From Vittaforma corneae ATCC 50505 (lineage: Eukaryota; Microsporidia; Nosematidae): a DNA stretch of 64,000 nucleotides. The stretch is from assembly GCF_000231115.1 (NCBI RefSeq), contig NW_006889837.1, positions 66,825 to 130,824 on the forward strand, written 5' to 3'. This document shows, piece after piece, positions 23,601-32,796 of this stretch (its first letter is position 1; each line of letters opens with the position of its first letter). The translations under genes and the position numbers were made by a program. The notes under the pieces are model-generated. The model had not been told where the DNA came from. It ran no database searches and was given only the letters and a program-made list of their open reading frames with translations.

Positions 23601-24548
23601 AGCAATATGATAGGATCTATCAGTGAAAATATTAGATAAGGGATACATTACAGTAGTATCAACAGTATTACTTAGATTAGCATTTAGATACATAGTGCTA
23701 TTATCAACCTCACTATTGACATCCATAATAGTATTGTCTACATTGCTATATCTATGATGAGGGGTACCACCTCTGTAGTAAAAGGATTTGTGGCTTGGTT
23801 TAAGTGCATTGTAAAGTAATACAGTTATGAAGTATTCTATCTGAGGATCTTCAATATTGCTATAGTTAAATACGTATATGTATTGTATAAGATTGAATAT
23901 ATCGGAAGGTGTGTGGTTAAATAGAATGTCCAAATAGCACATGCGAGTAATCCTATTCGAGGATAAAAGTCCTGAAAAGAATTGTCTTTTCAGGATATCA
24001 ATTGAAAATGGCACAGTCTTAAAGAGATGAAGGACATTCAATTCAAAGGTATCCACGGGAATGTTGGAGGGCTTTTTCATACACAAGGAAATAGCTAGTT
24101 CAGGGTCACACACTTCAAAAATAAAAGGAAGATTATCGAACAAAGGTGGATAGGTAAAGTCATTATCAAATAGGTTATTTGAAACAAAGGAGCATATCTT
24201 GGTGGGAGCATATCTTATTAAAGAAGGGAATACTGAGTTAAATCTAAGAGTGTTGGGATATTTTGATCTAACCAAATTGTCAAGGGAGGATAGCAATATC
24301 TGATCATCCATAAAGAAAGCGGCTTGGGCTTCTAAACTATTTGTAGAAGAGAAAGTGGCTTTAGTCTTTAACTTATCCATAGAATAATTTAAAGAAAAAT
24401 GAACGAATAGCTCAATAATTGACATTTGATTATTCAAAGAAGATTTTAGATAAATAGAAACAGGAAGAGCCAACCAGGCGATGACATTCTTGGAAAGAGT
24501 ATATTCAAGGTTATTGTAGAAAATAGAAGAAAGAATGGTTCTATTAAA
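20697..24548 (-). CDS. TRA1: Tra1/TRRAP homolog, C-terminal part (FAT and pseudokinase domains), downstream of a frame change
   Basis: About 1280 codons, open back to the frame change at 24546-24549. The first half is helical and FAT-like. The last 350 residues match the PI3K-like pseudokinase of Tra1/TRRAP. They contain an S-D-G turn where kinases have their nucleotide loop. FKRNF is followed by a segment equivalent to the Tra1 'INRTP' region. FRPSLQVIFGNEGINGPL corresponds to the conserved FRLTPNIQTFIG-type motif. A FATC-like end closes with MAWM. Catalytic DxxxxN and DFG motifs are absent, as in Tra1. Tra1 is the activator-binding scaffold of SAGA and NuA4. No ATG with promoter signals opens this segment; its first ATG is 40-odd codons inside. 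It is therefore best read as the continuation of the gene at 24544-30315. Confidence 0.85.
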   Translation of the reverse strand, partial: FNRTILSSIFYNNLEYTLSKNVIAWLALPVSIYLKSSLNNQMSIIELFVHFSLNYSMDKLKTKATFSSTNSLEAQAAFFMDDQILLSSLDNLVRSKYPNTLRFNSVFPSLIRYAPTKICSFVSNNLFDNDFTYPPLFDNLPFIFEVCDPELAISLCMKKPSNIPVDTFELNVLHLFKTVPFSIDILKRQFFSGLLSSNRITRMCYLDILFNHTPSDIFNLIQYIYVFNYSNIEDPQIEYFITVLLYNALKPSHKSFYYRGGTPHHRYSNVDNTIMDVNSEVDNSTMYLNANLSNTVDTTVMYPLSNIFTDRSYHIAFDSFFLSKHNSTAIEVLLTGIFGNMTQNNLLYLLDIFNTHFECSFRIRLPFIKAFLSVGLSVNDCSLYFNPESPSLKYYQLNDREMYLGLVKSNSGIREIKKLVDMCYNENVNSTDVFQFCVDTLKKIESRQASYKMEDVSIIEGEMRRILQENGVYLPNNNISNNVYNSMYNSNRYSIVSSNSNNLTVGQYFYSSLEIPSEFDFIESKFLKILDTIQLSNTDNKSILEDVRNLISSFSLILSIPRNTALFSKLLMFCSIASEIVESLIIIKDNLTESIYGRFRMWMIRHPSFFSSLIDWSTFMKWRSFIFTRALTAVSDNDKKKVSSELCKLNCIYAMKTFKEKLYGKSCSILNEVTSITTVEMSQNMQRILLDLESLFHLKDYNTMVSLINSLNIAKFSNEEKSRLYYWAYKALKRMGKSSDAEKYGSLSRKLFEIIENKKEDLELLKEKLKLRNTQEKSIDNLSSNGFFTLLSSISGSDFEQAYISKLIEIINEMSVDESRTYVLELLKFPNISSTELSNLSHQKLYFFIPQIEKSVGVEFLLSKNPLLKSSYESVAIFDKLLLSSKYNANNNGNMSILDSMRLEVNGILDGIVNLQSVNLDNVKSLVSGIFSSILNSHFGYSIHRFERNVTSVYGFRKDSSIHRFDRDVPLLGEFAILRSKYNNIKLMEYIEDFHSDIFYVRLSDGSLSKITTHLTDSNFSSSTLSSSMLQFMELFDSCIKNHYLERLGFKFISIPTVKSNNIFYSVHNSIDYSVECLWMGRLLKDGTPLHSVFTEYLTSRQFKSPLTAFCDSIQLWKNTLKRELLSFIPNYNDFYVFKRNFINSYGSIICFFYLFGINYTPYENLYLDPSGNSFMPLCINDSFRISRKFYFRPSLQVIFGNEGINGPLNMFLSEFLKIASAENIYEIARFFGIELRNSLANCDMLTDNGISKEKELNVSLILGEMVDPKAGVVLPLSYMAWM

Positions 24549-27500
24549 AGGATGAGCAGGAGAGAATATCAGTAAACCAAGAGGGGGAGCTTAATGAAAA
24601 AGGAGAAAGAGCAATGTCAAGGAGATCTAAGAGATAGATACTGTTTAGTTCTTGAAGCAGCTTTAGATTCAAAGAGTTAACACCAACAACGATATTGTTA
24701 GTGTCATGAATGTTGGTAATAGTAACACCAGCAGGGCTAATATGAGTACTGTTCCTTAAATATACATTAGTACTGATATGACTACCAATAAAAGCCTTAT
24801 TATTGGTTATCTCTTGAATAGCAATTAAAGTACTCAACTCCTGTTTAAATCTGTCTGACACATTATTTGAACTTAGAATAATCTTAATTAAACTCCTATC
24901 AACATATCCAATTCTAACCAGTCTATGAGAGAATACACAAAGCTCAAAGAGAATTTCAGAGTTTTCTAAGAACTCCAAATTGGAGCATAAAAATGGAACT
25001 AAAATGTACTTGATTGTTCTAAATCTCATTTCGCTCCTCAAAACGGTCTTGATTGAGTTAACAAATGAGCTTACTCCAAACCTTTCTACGAGTAACTGTA
25101 AAGAAGGAAACACATACTTCCTTTCTTGATAGTTCAATTTAAAAATACTTTCGAAATATTCAATGGAAGGTTCAAATAAGCAAAGATAATACAAAGCAGA
25201 ATAACGAATAGAAACGCTATTATGAACGATTTCCTTGCATTTTTCTAAGAGTTCCTTTGAGAATATTTTTAAATCACAGAACAAGTCAATGATTAAATGG
25301 AGACTATCAGAAAAGTAGGGTAACAAAAAGGAAATATCAGTGAGTGAAATGCTTGAATTGGAAGGAAACATAATGCTATGACTTGGTACCGAACGATTAA
25401 TGAATGTCTTATGTTCTATAACATCAATGCTTTTATCATTAATGACATTATTTTTTTCATTACTATTGTTAACACCACCATTATTGCTTTTCTTATCATC
25501 AATAGCATTGCTTTTAGATGAAATTATGCTTTCACTTTCAACACTCTCCTCTTCAAAAAATAGACTATTTTCAGATTCAGAAGATTCTATTTGCTCCCCT
25601 GCATAAACAAAGATAGTCTCAGGTGAGAATCTCGGAAGTTCAGAGATATAATCAGGCTTTGAGAATTTCTCGAAGACTTTGAAATTGTTCTGAAGGAGGG
25701 GATCTGGAACTGGAATACCCTTTGATCTCAAGTAAAAAGCAACACATTTCTTTAAGAAAGATACGTCCACATCATTTAAATTGTTATTGCTTGCATTAAT
25801 ATTATTTGTATTGATTAAGCTTATATTTTGTTTGTGAAAACAATCAATCATCCAGTTACGAGTAGAAAGAGATTCCACTCCTATTAGTTTCAAAAGTAAG
25901 CTCTCGGAAGTGATTAAAAACCCAGTGTTGATTCTGTACAATAGCTCTATATCTTCCACAGAAAAGTTCTTGAAATACCAATTAACAAGACTTTCAATTT
26001 CATTCTCAATGCTGTGCAAGTCCCTGTAAACTAAGAGTACTGCTTTATTGTCATTGAATCTACACTTTCTTCTTCTCAAATATCGGAGAATATTGTATGC
26101 TGCCTTGGAAAAAACCAACTGCTCTCTGTATGAATGATTGTTATTTAAAAAGTCATTTAGGAAGTTAGTAAGAACATGAGCAATATCGTTATCAATAGGA
26201 ATACAAAGGTCTACAAATTGATACACAAAGTCATTATGTATATGTTCAATAAGATACATAATAAGAGATTCCTGAATGGCCATGGGCTGTTCAAAAATAC
26301 GAATGGAGAGAATGTTAAATATTTCAATACCCTGCTGGGTAAGACCAACAAGACCATCATTCCTAAGCAGAGGCAATTCAATAAGCTTAGAAATAAGAAA
26401 ATCAAAGGAAGGCAGATCATATTCTAGGGAGTTTAAAATAATATCAAGAATAACTGAACGATGCTCTTTTGTCTGAGATGCATAAACTTCAATAAAATTT
26501 GTTTTGATGGCAGTTGACACATTACATTTATGGAAGAGATTTCGGAATATTCTAAAAGAATTAGGATTCTGAGATTGAAAGTTCCCATTCTTATTGACAC
26601 TTTCAACGAATTTATGTCTCGCATCCTCACTGGAAAATCCTTCGAGGACAGCAATAGCTGGGAGATATTTCTTAGCAGGAGAAAGTAAATCATTAAATAA
26701 AGATCGAGAGTACTTCATTTTAAATAGAAAACCAAGATATTTTTCGATGGAGTAGGTATCTTTCTTGTCAATACTCTTTAAAAAGTTTTCAGCAACAGTC
26801 GGAAGGTTGTTTATCTTTAGAAGACTATTAGGATTGATTTCAAGAATTCTTAAAATGCACCTTTTATCCATTTCAGGTATCTGTTCTATAGGACAACTGA
26901 AATTAAAAAAAGAACACATTTCAATAACCAATGCTTTGAAATAGAAACATTCAGATTTTGTTGGTTTCTCCAAAGTATTCCTGAAGAGGGATGATGCAGG
27001 ACTTTCAGATTGAAGTAGTATTTTTCCAATTTCCTGAGTAATTTTCAAGGATAGTTGATATACTCTAAAAGAGATGCATTTCCTGGTCTTAAACAATACA
27101 GCACAAAACATATCTATGAGAAATGCACTTTTAGGGCTGCCATTGCCAAGGGCATTGCTTAAACTGTTATCAGTTAGTTTCTGGTCAGTGAAGTTATTAT
27201 TAAACCCATTACATTCGTTATTATTTAGATACGCATAAAGAACTATCTTGGTTTCAACAAGATTATTCAGAACATCAATTGCCCTGTCACTTTTTAAATC
27301 ATTCTTAGAATAAATAAAATCAATCAATGCGTAGATCGTATTTAGAATGATGGCTGAAAAAGAAACATTTTCTTGCATAAACTCAAGAAGCGTAAAAGTA
27401 ATATTGGGTGCATAAATAAGACCATCAGGAATGAAATCATAAAGCACTCTGGAATCTCTTAATAGGCTAGAACAGTTGAAGATAAACCATTTCATAAAAT

Positions 27501-30315
27501 CCATAACAGATAAATTTTTATGCTTCTCTCCTAATAGAAGAAGTGAAAAAAGCACATCAGAAGCAGACTGATAGATAACAGTCATATCGTTAATGGCATT
27601 AGTTGTATTGTCATTAATACTTGTATTATCATTGTCATCAATGCTATTGTTAAACTCAGTGCTGCTGGAATATTCCATTTTAAGAAGATCCAGTAAATAT
27701 CTAATAAGGGAATCTTTGACATATTCACAAAAATCAGGACTGACTGTTTTTAGGTCAATGTCATATGCTTTTAAAATTCTACTTGAGGATCCTTGATAAG
27801 GATTTTTTCTAATATCATACTCATAAATAAATTCATAGCCAGCAACAAGAGGGATATTCAATCTTCTCAACTTATTACACGGGATACTCAAGCTATCCTT
27901 AATACTATCTATATTGTTTAAATTACCATTATCAATATTATTAGCCTCTTTAGTTTTGAGTATCTTTAATACAGCTTCTATGTCTTGCTTTACATAATGA
28001 CTATCTTCAACATACATGCATTCCTCTTTTCTACTCCCACCAAAACTTATTGAACATAGAATATTCTCAGAATTATCAGGAATATGCTCGTGTAGTGTAC
28101 CACAAGTCAAGACCTCTCTATGTCTATTACTAATCCTAGAAAATACATTGATCCCCTTCGAAAAATTCATATCGCTTGTGCCTGAAGATTGAAAACTGGA
28201 CTGTAGAATGCCATAGATATTTAGAAGGAGGTTATCCATGAGACCTTCTTCACTATCAAATTCTACAATATATTCGATATACTTTATTATAATATCCCTA
28301 ATCTTTTTATTAGCATGAAGACCCGCAGACATGGCATTGAGGAGTACAGCATACTTTGTTACAAGAAGATTTAGGCTCACAGGAATATTAAAAAGTGCTT
28401 CTAAATAAAATGTATCAAATGTAAGGGTGTATGCATTATAAAGCTCCTTTACCGTTACCTCAAAGTAGTTATAGATGAAATATAGTCCAGTATAAGCAAT
28501 ATCGCAGTTTTTAACTTCAAGAAACATAGTATTCAATAGGCCCACCGCATCTCTTAGGGTTAAATGATAATCATTAGCATTATTACTGATATCTTTAAGA
28601 TCAGTATGAAGGAGATAATCATATATAACAGAAAAATACTCTGAAAATTCAGACTTGATGTACTTCTTATCAATCTTGAAGAACCAATAGGCCAAAGGTA
28701 AAATCTTCTGATAAAAATCTAAAGATCTGAATTGAGACTGAGTAATATCATGATGAATAAGAGCATTGGCTGCTTTAATAAAGATACAGCTAATTTCAGG
28801 AACATTGAGGAGTACAACCCAAGAGTATACCTGAGAGTAATACTTAATAAATAGACTGTCCACAATGCAGAGAATGATCTTTTCAAGACTTTCAGGATGT
28901 ATCTCGTTAAAAAGATAAAGGTAATCAGTACAGGGTAGCTCCCTGGTTAGAGGAAAGAGAAGAAGATTACCTAAAATGATAATCTGCTCCCTTTCAAAAG
29001 GCTTATTTTGTAATTGTAGAAAGGAACAAGACTTTATGAGAATTTTAAGATACTCGATAAATCTATTTGAAACTCCGTCATCATCTTCAGAATATAATGC
29101 CATTATATCTTTATGGAAGTATTCAGATGGACTTATAAAATCATTATTAATGTTGTTATTAACATTGCTAATGGGCAAATGTAAGAGCGTGTATATCTTG
29201 TGAGCTATCTTAATGTGCCTATTAACCATCATTCTCATTTCATTCTGTTCCATTGGCACTTTTAACGCATTGGTAAAGTTTATGCTCAGCGCATAAATAC
29301 AAGAATGAAGAAGAGGAAGAGCTTTTCTAATAGGAAGATATTCACAGATACGTTGATCAAACTCAAAGTGAACGATCTTGGAAATGCCAACACACCCTTT
29401 AACTAATTCAGAAAGAAAATACAGATTGAGTATTTGCAAAGGCTCATAGTCAGTGTGAAGATAAAGATTTTTAAGGAAGTATCTGTCAATATTGTACACC
29501 AAATCCTTTCTAACATGGAATGTATTGAGTATTGTTTTAAGAATATCTCTTCTAAGATGATAGCAATCTGAGGGCGATATATTCACAAGAGTGTAACTTA
29601 GATCAGGAATCAAGGCACATATAAAGTGATTGATGGGAATATTTACGAGATTGATAAACTTAATTAGATTGATTCCCATCGAACAAAACTCACAGACAAC
29701 TTTTTTGCTTAAACAGAACTTTTCAATGTGTTTTTGAGTAAAATATAGTCGTAGAGCCGAGGCCATTAAGCAAATTATCTCATCGTAATATTCTACTGGT
29801 AAATTATACTTCTTTTGAAAACTGTTTAAATAATTCAGGACTTCAGAAACAGCAAAGAATCCAAGTTCACACCTCGAATTATCCAATCCATCTGAAACAG
29901 GTAATTCATTCCTAAAAAAGGAGCTGAGGCATTTTAAATGCCTTTCATAATTTACATGAATGTCAGAATCTAACAGAGGAAATAATATTTTCAGAGAAAG
30001 ATACCTATTAAAAATATTCTCTGTTTGGATCAATTCATAGATAAGTTCCAAAAGGAATGAATTAGAATAATTTTTGTATTTAAGTTTCGAAAGTAGACGC
30101 ATAAAGAAGACTCTCATGTCATTTGATTGACCAAAAGTCATAGCAGAATCAGGAGGAAGATCCTTAAAAATCTGAGCAGCAAAAGGTATAATCTCATCCA
30201 AAAATGCACCTGGACTTTCCAGAACATCAAGAAAAAAGGATTCAGTGGTTATCTTTTTAAGTTCTTCTATTTTTTCGAAGTTAGACTTATTACTTTGAAG
30301 GATAAATTCTAGCAT
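24544..30315 (-). CDS. TRA1: Tra1/TRRAP homolog, N-terminal part (HEAT-repeat region)
   Basis: 1923 residues of almost continuous helical repeats with several Asn-rich and acidic loops. This is the form expected for the HEAT solenoid of Tra1/TRRAP. The start at 30315 is chosen over an upstream ATG at 30378 because CCC (30318-30320) and AAAAATTTT (30326-30334) lie directly upstream. The reading frame ends at TAA 24544-24546, and the FAT/pseudokinase part follows at once in the +1 frame. Joined, the two parts give about 3200 residues, somewhat shorter than yeast Tra1 (about 3740). Identity of this half rests mostly on the downstream half and on size, because HEAT repeats carry little signature. 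It is divergent from CHK1, with 280 nt between. Confidence 0.8.
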   Translation of the reverse strand: MLEFILQSNKSNFEKIEELKKITTESFFLDVLESPGAFLDEIIPFAAQIFKDLPPDSAMTFGQSNDMRVFFMRLLSKLKYKNYSNSFLLELIYELIQTENIFNRYLSLKILFPLLDSDIHVNYERHLKCLSSFFRNELPVSDGLDNSRCELGFFAVSEVLNYLNSFQKKYNLPVEYYDEIICLMASALRLYFTQKHIEKFCLSKKVVCEFCSMGINLIKFINLVNIPINHFICALIPDLSYTLVNISPSDCYHLRRDILKTILNTFHVRKDLVYNIDRYFLKNLYLHTDYEPLQILNLYFLSELVKGCVGISKIVHFEFDQRICEYLPIRKALPLLHSCIYALSINFTNALKVPMEQNEMRMMVNRHIKIAHKIYTLLHLPISNVNNNINNDFISPSEYFHKDIMALYSEDDDGVSNRFIEYLKILIKSCSFLQLQNKPFEREQIIILGNLLLFPLTRELPCTDYLYLFNEIHPESLEKIILCIVDSLFIKYYSQVYSWVVLLNVPEISCIFIKAANALIHHDITQSQFRSLDFYQKILPLAYWFFKIDKKYIKSEFSEYFSVIYDYLLHTDLKDISNNANDYHLTLRDAVGLLNTMFLEVKNCDIAYTGLYFIYNYFEVTVKELYNAYTLTFDTFYLEALFNIPVSLNLLVTKYAVLLNAMSAGLHANKKIRDIIIKYIEYIVEFDSEEGLMDNLLLNIYGILQSSFQSSGTSDMNFSKGINVFSRISNRHREVLTCGTLHEHIPDNSENILCSISFGGSRKEECMYVEDSHYVKQDIEAVLKILKTKEANNIDNGNLNNIDSIKDSLSIPCNKLRRLNIPLVAGYEFIYEYDIRKNPYQGSSSRILKAYDIDLKTVSPDFCEYVKDSLIRYLLDLLKMEYSSSTEFNNSIDDNDNTSINDNTTNAINDMTVIYQSASDVLFSLLLLGEKHKNLSVMDFMKWFIFNCSSLLRDSRVLYDFIPDGLIYAPNITFTLLEFMQENVSFSAIILNTIYALIDFIYSKNDLKSDRAIDVLNNLVETKIVLYAYLNNNECNGFNNNFTDQKLTDNSLSNALGNGSPKSAFLIDMFCAVLFKTRKCISFRVYQLSLKITQEIGKILLQSESPASSLFRNTLEKPTKSECFYFKALVIEMCSFFNFSCPIEQIPEMDKRCILRILEINPNSLLKINNLPTVAENFLKSIDKKDTYSIEKYLGFLFKMKYSRSLFNDLLSPAKKYLPAIAVLEGFSSEDARHKFVESVNKNGNFQSQNPNSFRIFRNLFHKCNVSTAIKTNFIEVYASQTKEHRSVILDIILNSLEYDLPSFDFLISKLIELPLLRNDGLVGLTQQGIEIFNILSIRIFEQPMAIQESLIMYLIEHIHNDFVYQFVDLCIPIDNDIAHVLTNFLNDFLNNNHSYREQLVFSKAAYNILRYLRRRKCRFNDNKAVLLVYRDLHSIENEIESLVNWYFKNFSVEDIELLYRINTGFLITSESLLLKLIGVESLSTRNWMIDCFHKQNISLINTNNINASNNNLNDVDVSFLKKCVAFYLRSKGIPVPDPLLQNNFKVFEKFSKPDYISELPRFSPETIFVYAGEQIESSESENSLFFEEESVESESIISSKSNAIDDKKSNNGGVNNSNEKNNVINDKSIDVIEHKTFINRSVPSHSIMFPSNSSISLTDISFLLPYFSDSLHLIIDLFCDLKIFSKELLEKCKEIVHNSVSIRYSALYYLCLFEPSIEYFESIFKLNYQERKYVFPSLQLLVERFGVSSFVNSIKTVLRSEMRFRTIKYILVPFLCSNLEFLENSEILFELCVFSHRLVRIGYVDRSLIKIILSSNNVSDRFKQELSTLIAIQEITNNKAFIGSHISTNVYLRNSTHISPAGVTITNIHDTNNIVVGVNSLNLKLLQELNSIYLLDLLDIALSPFSLSSPSWFTDILSCSSF

Positions 30316-30336
30316 TAGGGTATGCAAAAATTTTAT
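30316..30336 (-). promoter_or_regulatory. Core promoter and start signal of TRA1
   Basis: On the coding strand an AAAATTTTT block is followed by CATACCCTA directly before the ATG at 30315. This combination decides the start, because the longer frame beginning at 30378 lacks it and would place the block inside the coding sequence. Confidence 0.65.
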
Positions 30337-30594
30337 TTTACAAACAAGACAATGAAGTGCAGCTACAAAGATGGCCATTTTAATAAGACGATATAAGGAT
30401 TATTAATAATGATAAGCATTCATGGTTTATATAAACAAAATATATTGTTTACTAGCTTCGTACGATTGATATGTTATTATGGTTATTTAACCATAATTTG
30501 ATTACATATAAATCTGTCATATAAGTTTTATTGTAAAATATATTGTAGTATATAACAACTACATTATCGTATTGATTTTTTTACATCCTTGCCC

Positions 30595-31827
30595 ATGGAT
30601 AGGGCTGAACCCTCTTCTGTAAAAAAGATTCTGTTCAACGGTGAAATATGTGCAATAAAGGTCTTAAAGAAGGACATCAACAATAGCAAAGAAGCAAATA
30701 GCATCGACAATCCACATACCAACAGTAATCACACTGCTCTTAAAGAAATATCTATACATAAAGCATTAAAACACAAATTCATTGTGAAGTACATCACTCA
30801 CTTTGACAATGCTACTTCTTTCAACATAATAATGGAGTATGTAGAATATAATTTAAGAAATCTTATCATTCCAGAAATAGGTCTTGATCCAATAATAGGG
30901 CACATGATCTTTGTTCAACTATTGGAGGGAGTAAAATATCTCCATTCAAATGGAATATGCCACAGAGACATAAAGCCAGACAATATTCTCATGGATAGAA
31001 AGGGGAATATAAGATTATGTGATTTTGGTCATAGTACAATGTTTAAACTCAAAGAATATCGAAGATTAAAGACAATAGCTGGAACACCTGAGTTTATGGC
31101 CCCTGAAATTTTGAAAAGGGATTATGATGGGCAAATGGCTGACATATTTTCAATGGGCATTACCCTGGTAAATATTCTTACTGGAAAATTGCCTTGGACA
31201 ATAGCATCACCAACGGATAAACGATATGTTGCATATACGCAGATGAAATATCATTGCTATGATCCATTTAACAGAATTAGGGAACCTACTCTCAGATTGA
31301 TTGAGGGTATGTTAAAGAGTGAATCTAAAAGGATTGCAATAAAAACAATTGAACAGGACCAGTGGGTAAGACATTCAACCAGTCTCATCGACTCTTTTAC
31401 TGAGATGAAGTGTAAAGATCCTAGTTTTTTGAACGATGTTGAGAGTGCAGTCATAGATTTACATTACACTCAACCAGATATTTTGAATAGCCGAGGATGT
31501 AGTATTTTAAATAAGAAATCCCACATTAACATTTCTCAACCTGTCAAATCTATTAATCAACCCACACTTTATCGATTTTATGTGGATGGAAACTGTAAGA
31601 CATCAATCAATTCTATTTTAAGTCTTTTAGAAAATATGGCTGTTATATGCCAAAGGAATTCAAACGGAATACTTTTTTCAACAACGGATACAAAAAGAAA
31701 TAAATTGATGGGGGAAATAATAATACAGGAAATTAATGGAAGTAGTGTCATTACAGTAAGAAGAACGAAGGGGGATTTGGTTGAATTTAAGAAGTTTTTT
31801 TTATACCTGAACAGCCACATAGCTTAA
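30595..31827 (+). CDS. CHK1: Checkpoint kinase Chk1
   Basis: 410 residues. The kinase domain carries the Lys of AIKVLKK, HRDIKPDN (H123), DFG (143), an APE motif and a LPW segment typical of CHK1. The C-terminus (about 320-408) is a KA1 domain with T-D-x-K-R-x-K-L and the closing K-G-D-L-V-E-F-K-K-F, matching the CHK1 wording KGDGLEFKRHF. Chk1 is the effector kinase of the replication checkpoint. The start is ATG 30595, directly preceded by GCCC; the only in-frame extension is a TTG. The protein begins inside the glycine-rich loop: nothing equivalent to the GxG that opens a kinase domain precedes SSVKK. Either the loop is lost or a 5' exon or start was missed. Confidence 0.9.
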   Translation: MDRAEPSSVKKILFNGEICAIKVLKKDINNSKEANSIDNPHTNSNHTALKEISIHKALKHKFIVKYITHFDNATSFNIIMEYVEYNLRNLIIPEIGLDPIIGHMIFVQLLEGVKYLHSNGICHRDIKPDNILMDRKGNIRLCDFGHSTMFKLKEYRRLKTIAGTPEFMAPEILKRDYDGQMADIFSMGITLVNILTGKLPWTIASPTDKRYVAYTQMKYHCYDPFNRIREPTLRLIEGMLKSESKRIAIKTIEQDQWVRHSTSLIDSFTEMKCKDPSFLNDVESAVIDLHYTQPDILNSRGCSILNKKSHINISQPVKSINQPTLYRFYVDGNCKTSINSILSLLENMAVICQRNSNGILFSTTDTKRNKLMGEIIIQEINGSSVITVRRTKGDLVEFKKFFLYLNSHIA

Positions 31828-31985
31828 TATGAATACACTTTATTAAATAAATAGTAATAGCAAGGCAAAACTCTAATTAAGCTTAATATACATTCAATCA
31901 ACTTAATTATATTCAAGTATAATTTATTAAATCAATCAATATTATAATACCAGTACATATGTGGAAGACAAATAAGGTTTCCCAT

Positions 31986-32300
31986 TCACTCTTTCCAGTT
32001 ATGATGGCACTTTGTGCATTGATAAAATATTGTCATAGGCTCATCAGCTGATCTTGTTTGTATTTCTACAAACAATGCTTCTCCATTGGAGCACTTTTGA
32101 CATTTAATCTGACACTTATTTGCATATTTCAAATCTTGTTCTTTTCTCAGTACTTTTTCAATGATTTTTACTGTGTTAGATTGAGTGAATGAGAGTGTTA
32201 CATTCAATTTGTAGAAGTAAGGACAAGTCGTGCAAATTAAATGTACACTTTGTTGATGTTCTGGCAATAGAAAATTGTTACAGAAAGGACAGAAATGCAT
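31986..32300 (-). CDS. RPC11: RNA polymerase III subunit RPC11 (POLR3K, RPC10)
   Basis: 104 residues, the normal family length. It has two zinc ribbons: C4/C7/C23/C26 and a C-terminal TFIIS-like ribbon. The latter contains the invariant QTRSADEPMT block (about 82-91) with the catalytic D-E pair that stimulates RNA cleavage. The subunit is needed for Pol III termination, reinitiation and cleavage of nascent RNA. All ribbon cysteines are present, ending C-x2-C-H-H-N-W. The gene is convergent with CHK1. Confidence 0.95.
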   Translation of the reverse strand: MHFCPFCNNFLLPEHQQSVHLICTTCPYFYKLNVTLSFTQSNTVKIIEKVLRKEQDLKYANKCQIKCQKCSNGEALFVEIQTRSADEPMTIFYQCTKCHHNWKE

Positions 32301-32454
32301 AAGTTTTATTTATGGGTAGAATGAAAAACAAATTAACAACCGCACACAACAGTAGACATTCTCGAATATACTGTTCTAGTACTATTTAATTAACAGTCAT
32401 AGTACAATATATTCACATTAGACTGTTAAAATGTCAAATTCATCCATGTACGTT
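32301..32454. other. Intergenic upstream of RPC11
   Basis: AT-rich with no supported gene. It leads into the possible small membrane ORF at 32455-32694, and the whole gap to the next certain gene (32797) is about 500 nt. Confidence 0.4.
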
Positions 32455-32694
32455 TTAATCAATCACTGTGAGCCGTTCTATTTTAGAAAATGCATCCATG
32501 CAATAGTCTGTCTTTAACACGAATAGTACAATGGCTGTGTAGAACATACATACCAGTAGTGAATAAAACAAACTTGACAAGGTGTATGCCATTAAGGCTG
32601 TCAAAAGTAATATCAAAGTATAAATTAAATAATATATAAAATAAGAAATATACCAGCCGTACTCATCTATTACAATGCTAGTAACGCATAAATT
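32455..32694 (-). CDS. Possible small membrane protein without a clear start
   Basis: A minus-strand frame of about 79 codons between a TAG and the stop at 32455-32457. It encodes two strongly hydrophobic spans and a polar end (DAFSKIERLTVID). The first in-frame ATG lies after the first span. Another ATG (32664-32666) lies in a different frame, one base away from the D-E-Y-G-W part of this frame. A hidden 5' intron, an indel or chance are all possible. No family is recognised. Confidence 0.25.
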   Translation of the reverse strand, partial: NLCVTSIVIDEYGWYISYFIYYLIYTLILLLTALMAYTLSSLFYSLLVCMFYTAIVLFVLKTDYCMDAFSKIERLTVID

Positions 32695-32796
32695 CTATAT
32701 AAATTTATTTTTCTGCCTATAATTCGCTATATTACAGTACACCTTTGTTTATTTTGTTTATGCATATTTTCTAAAAATTCAAACTTTGTATCCCCC

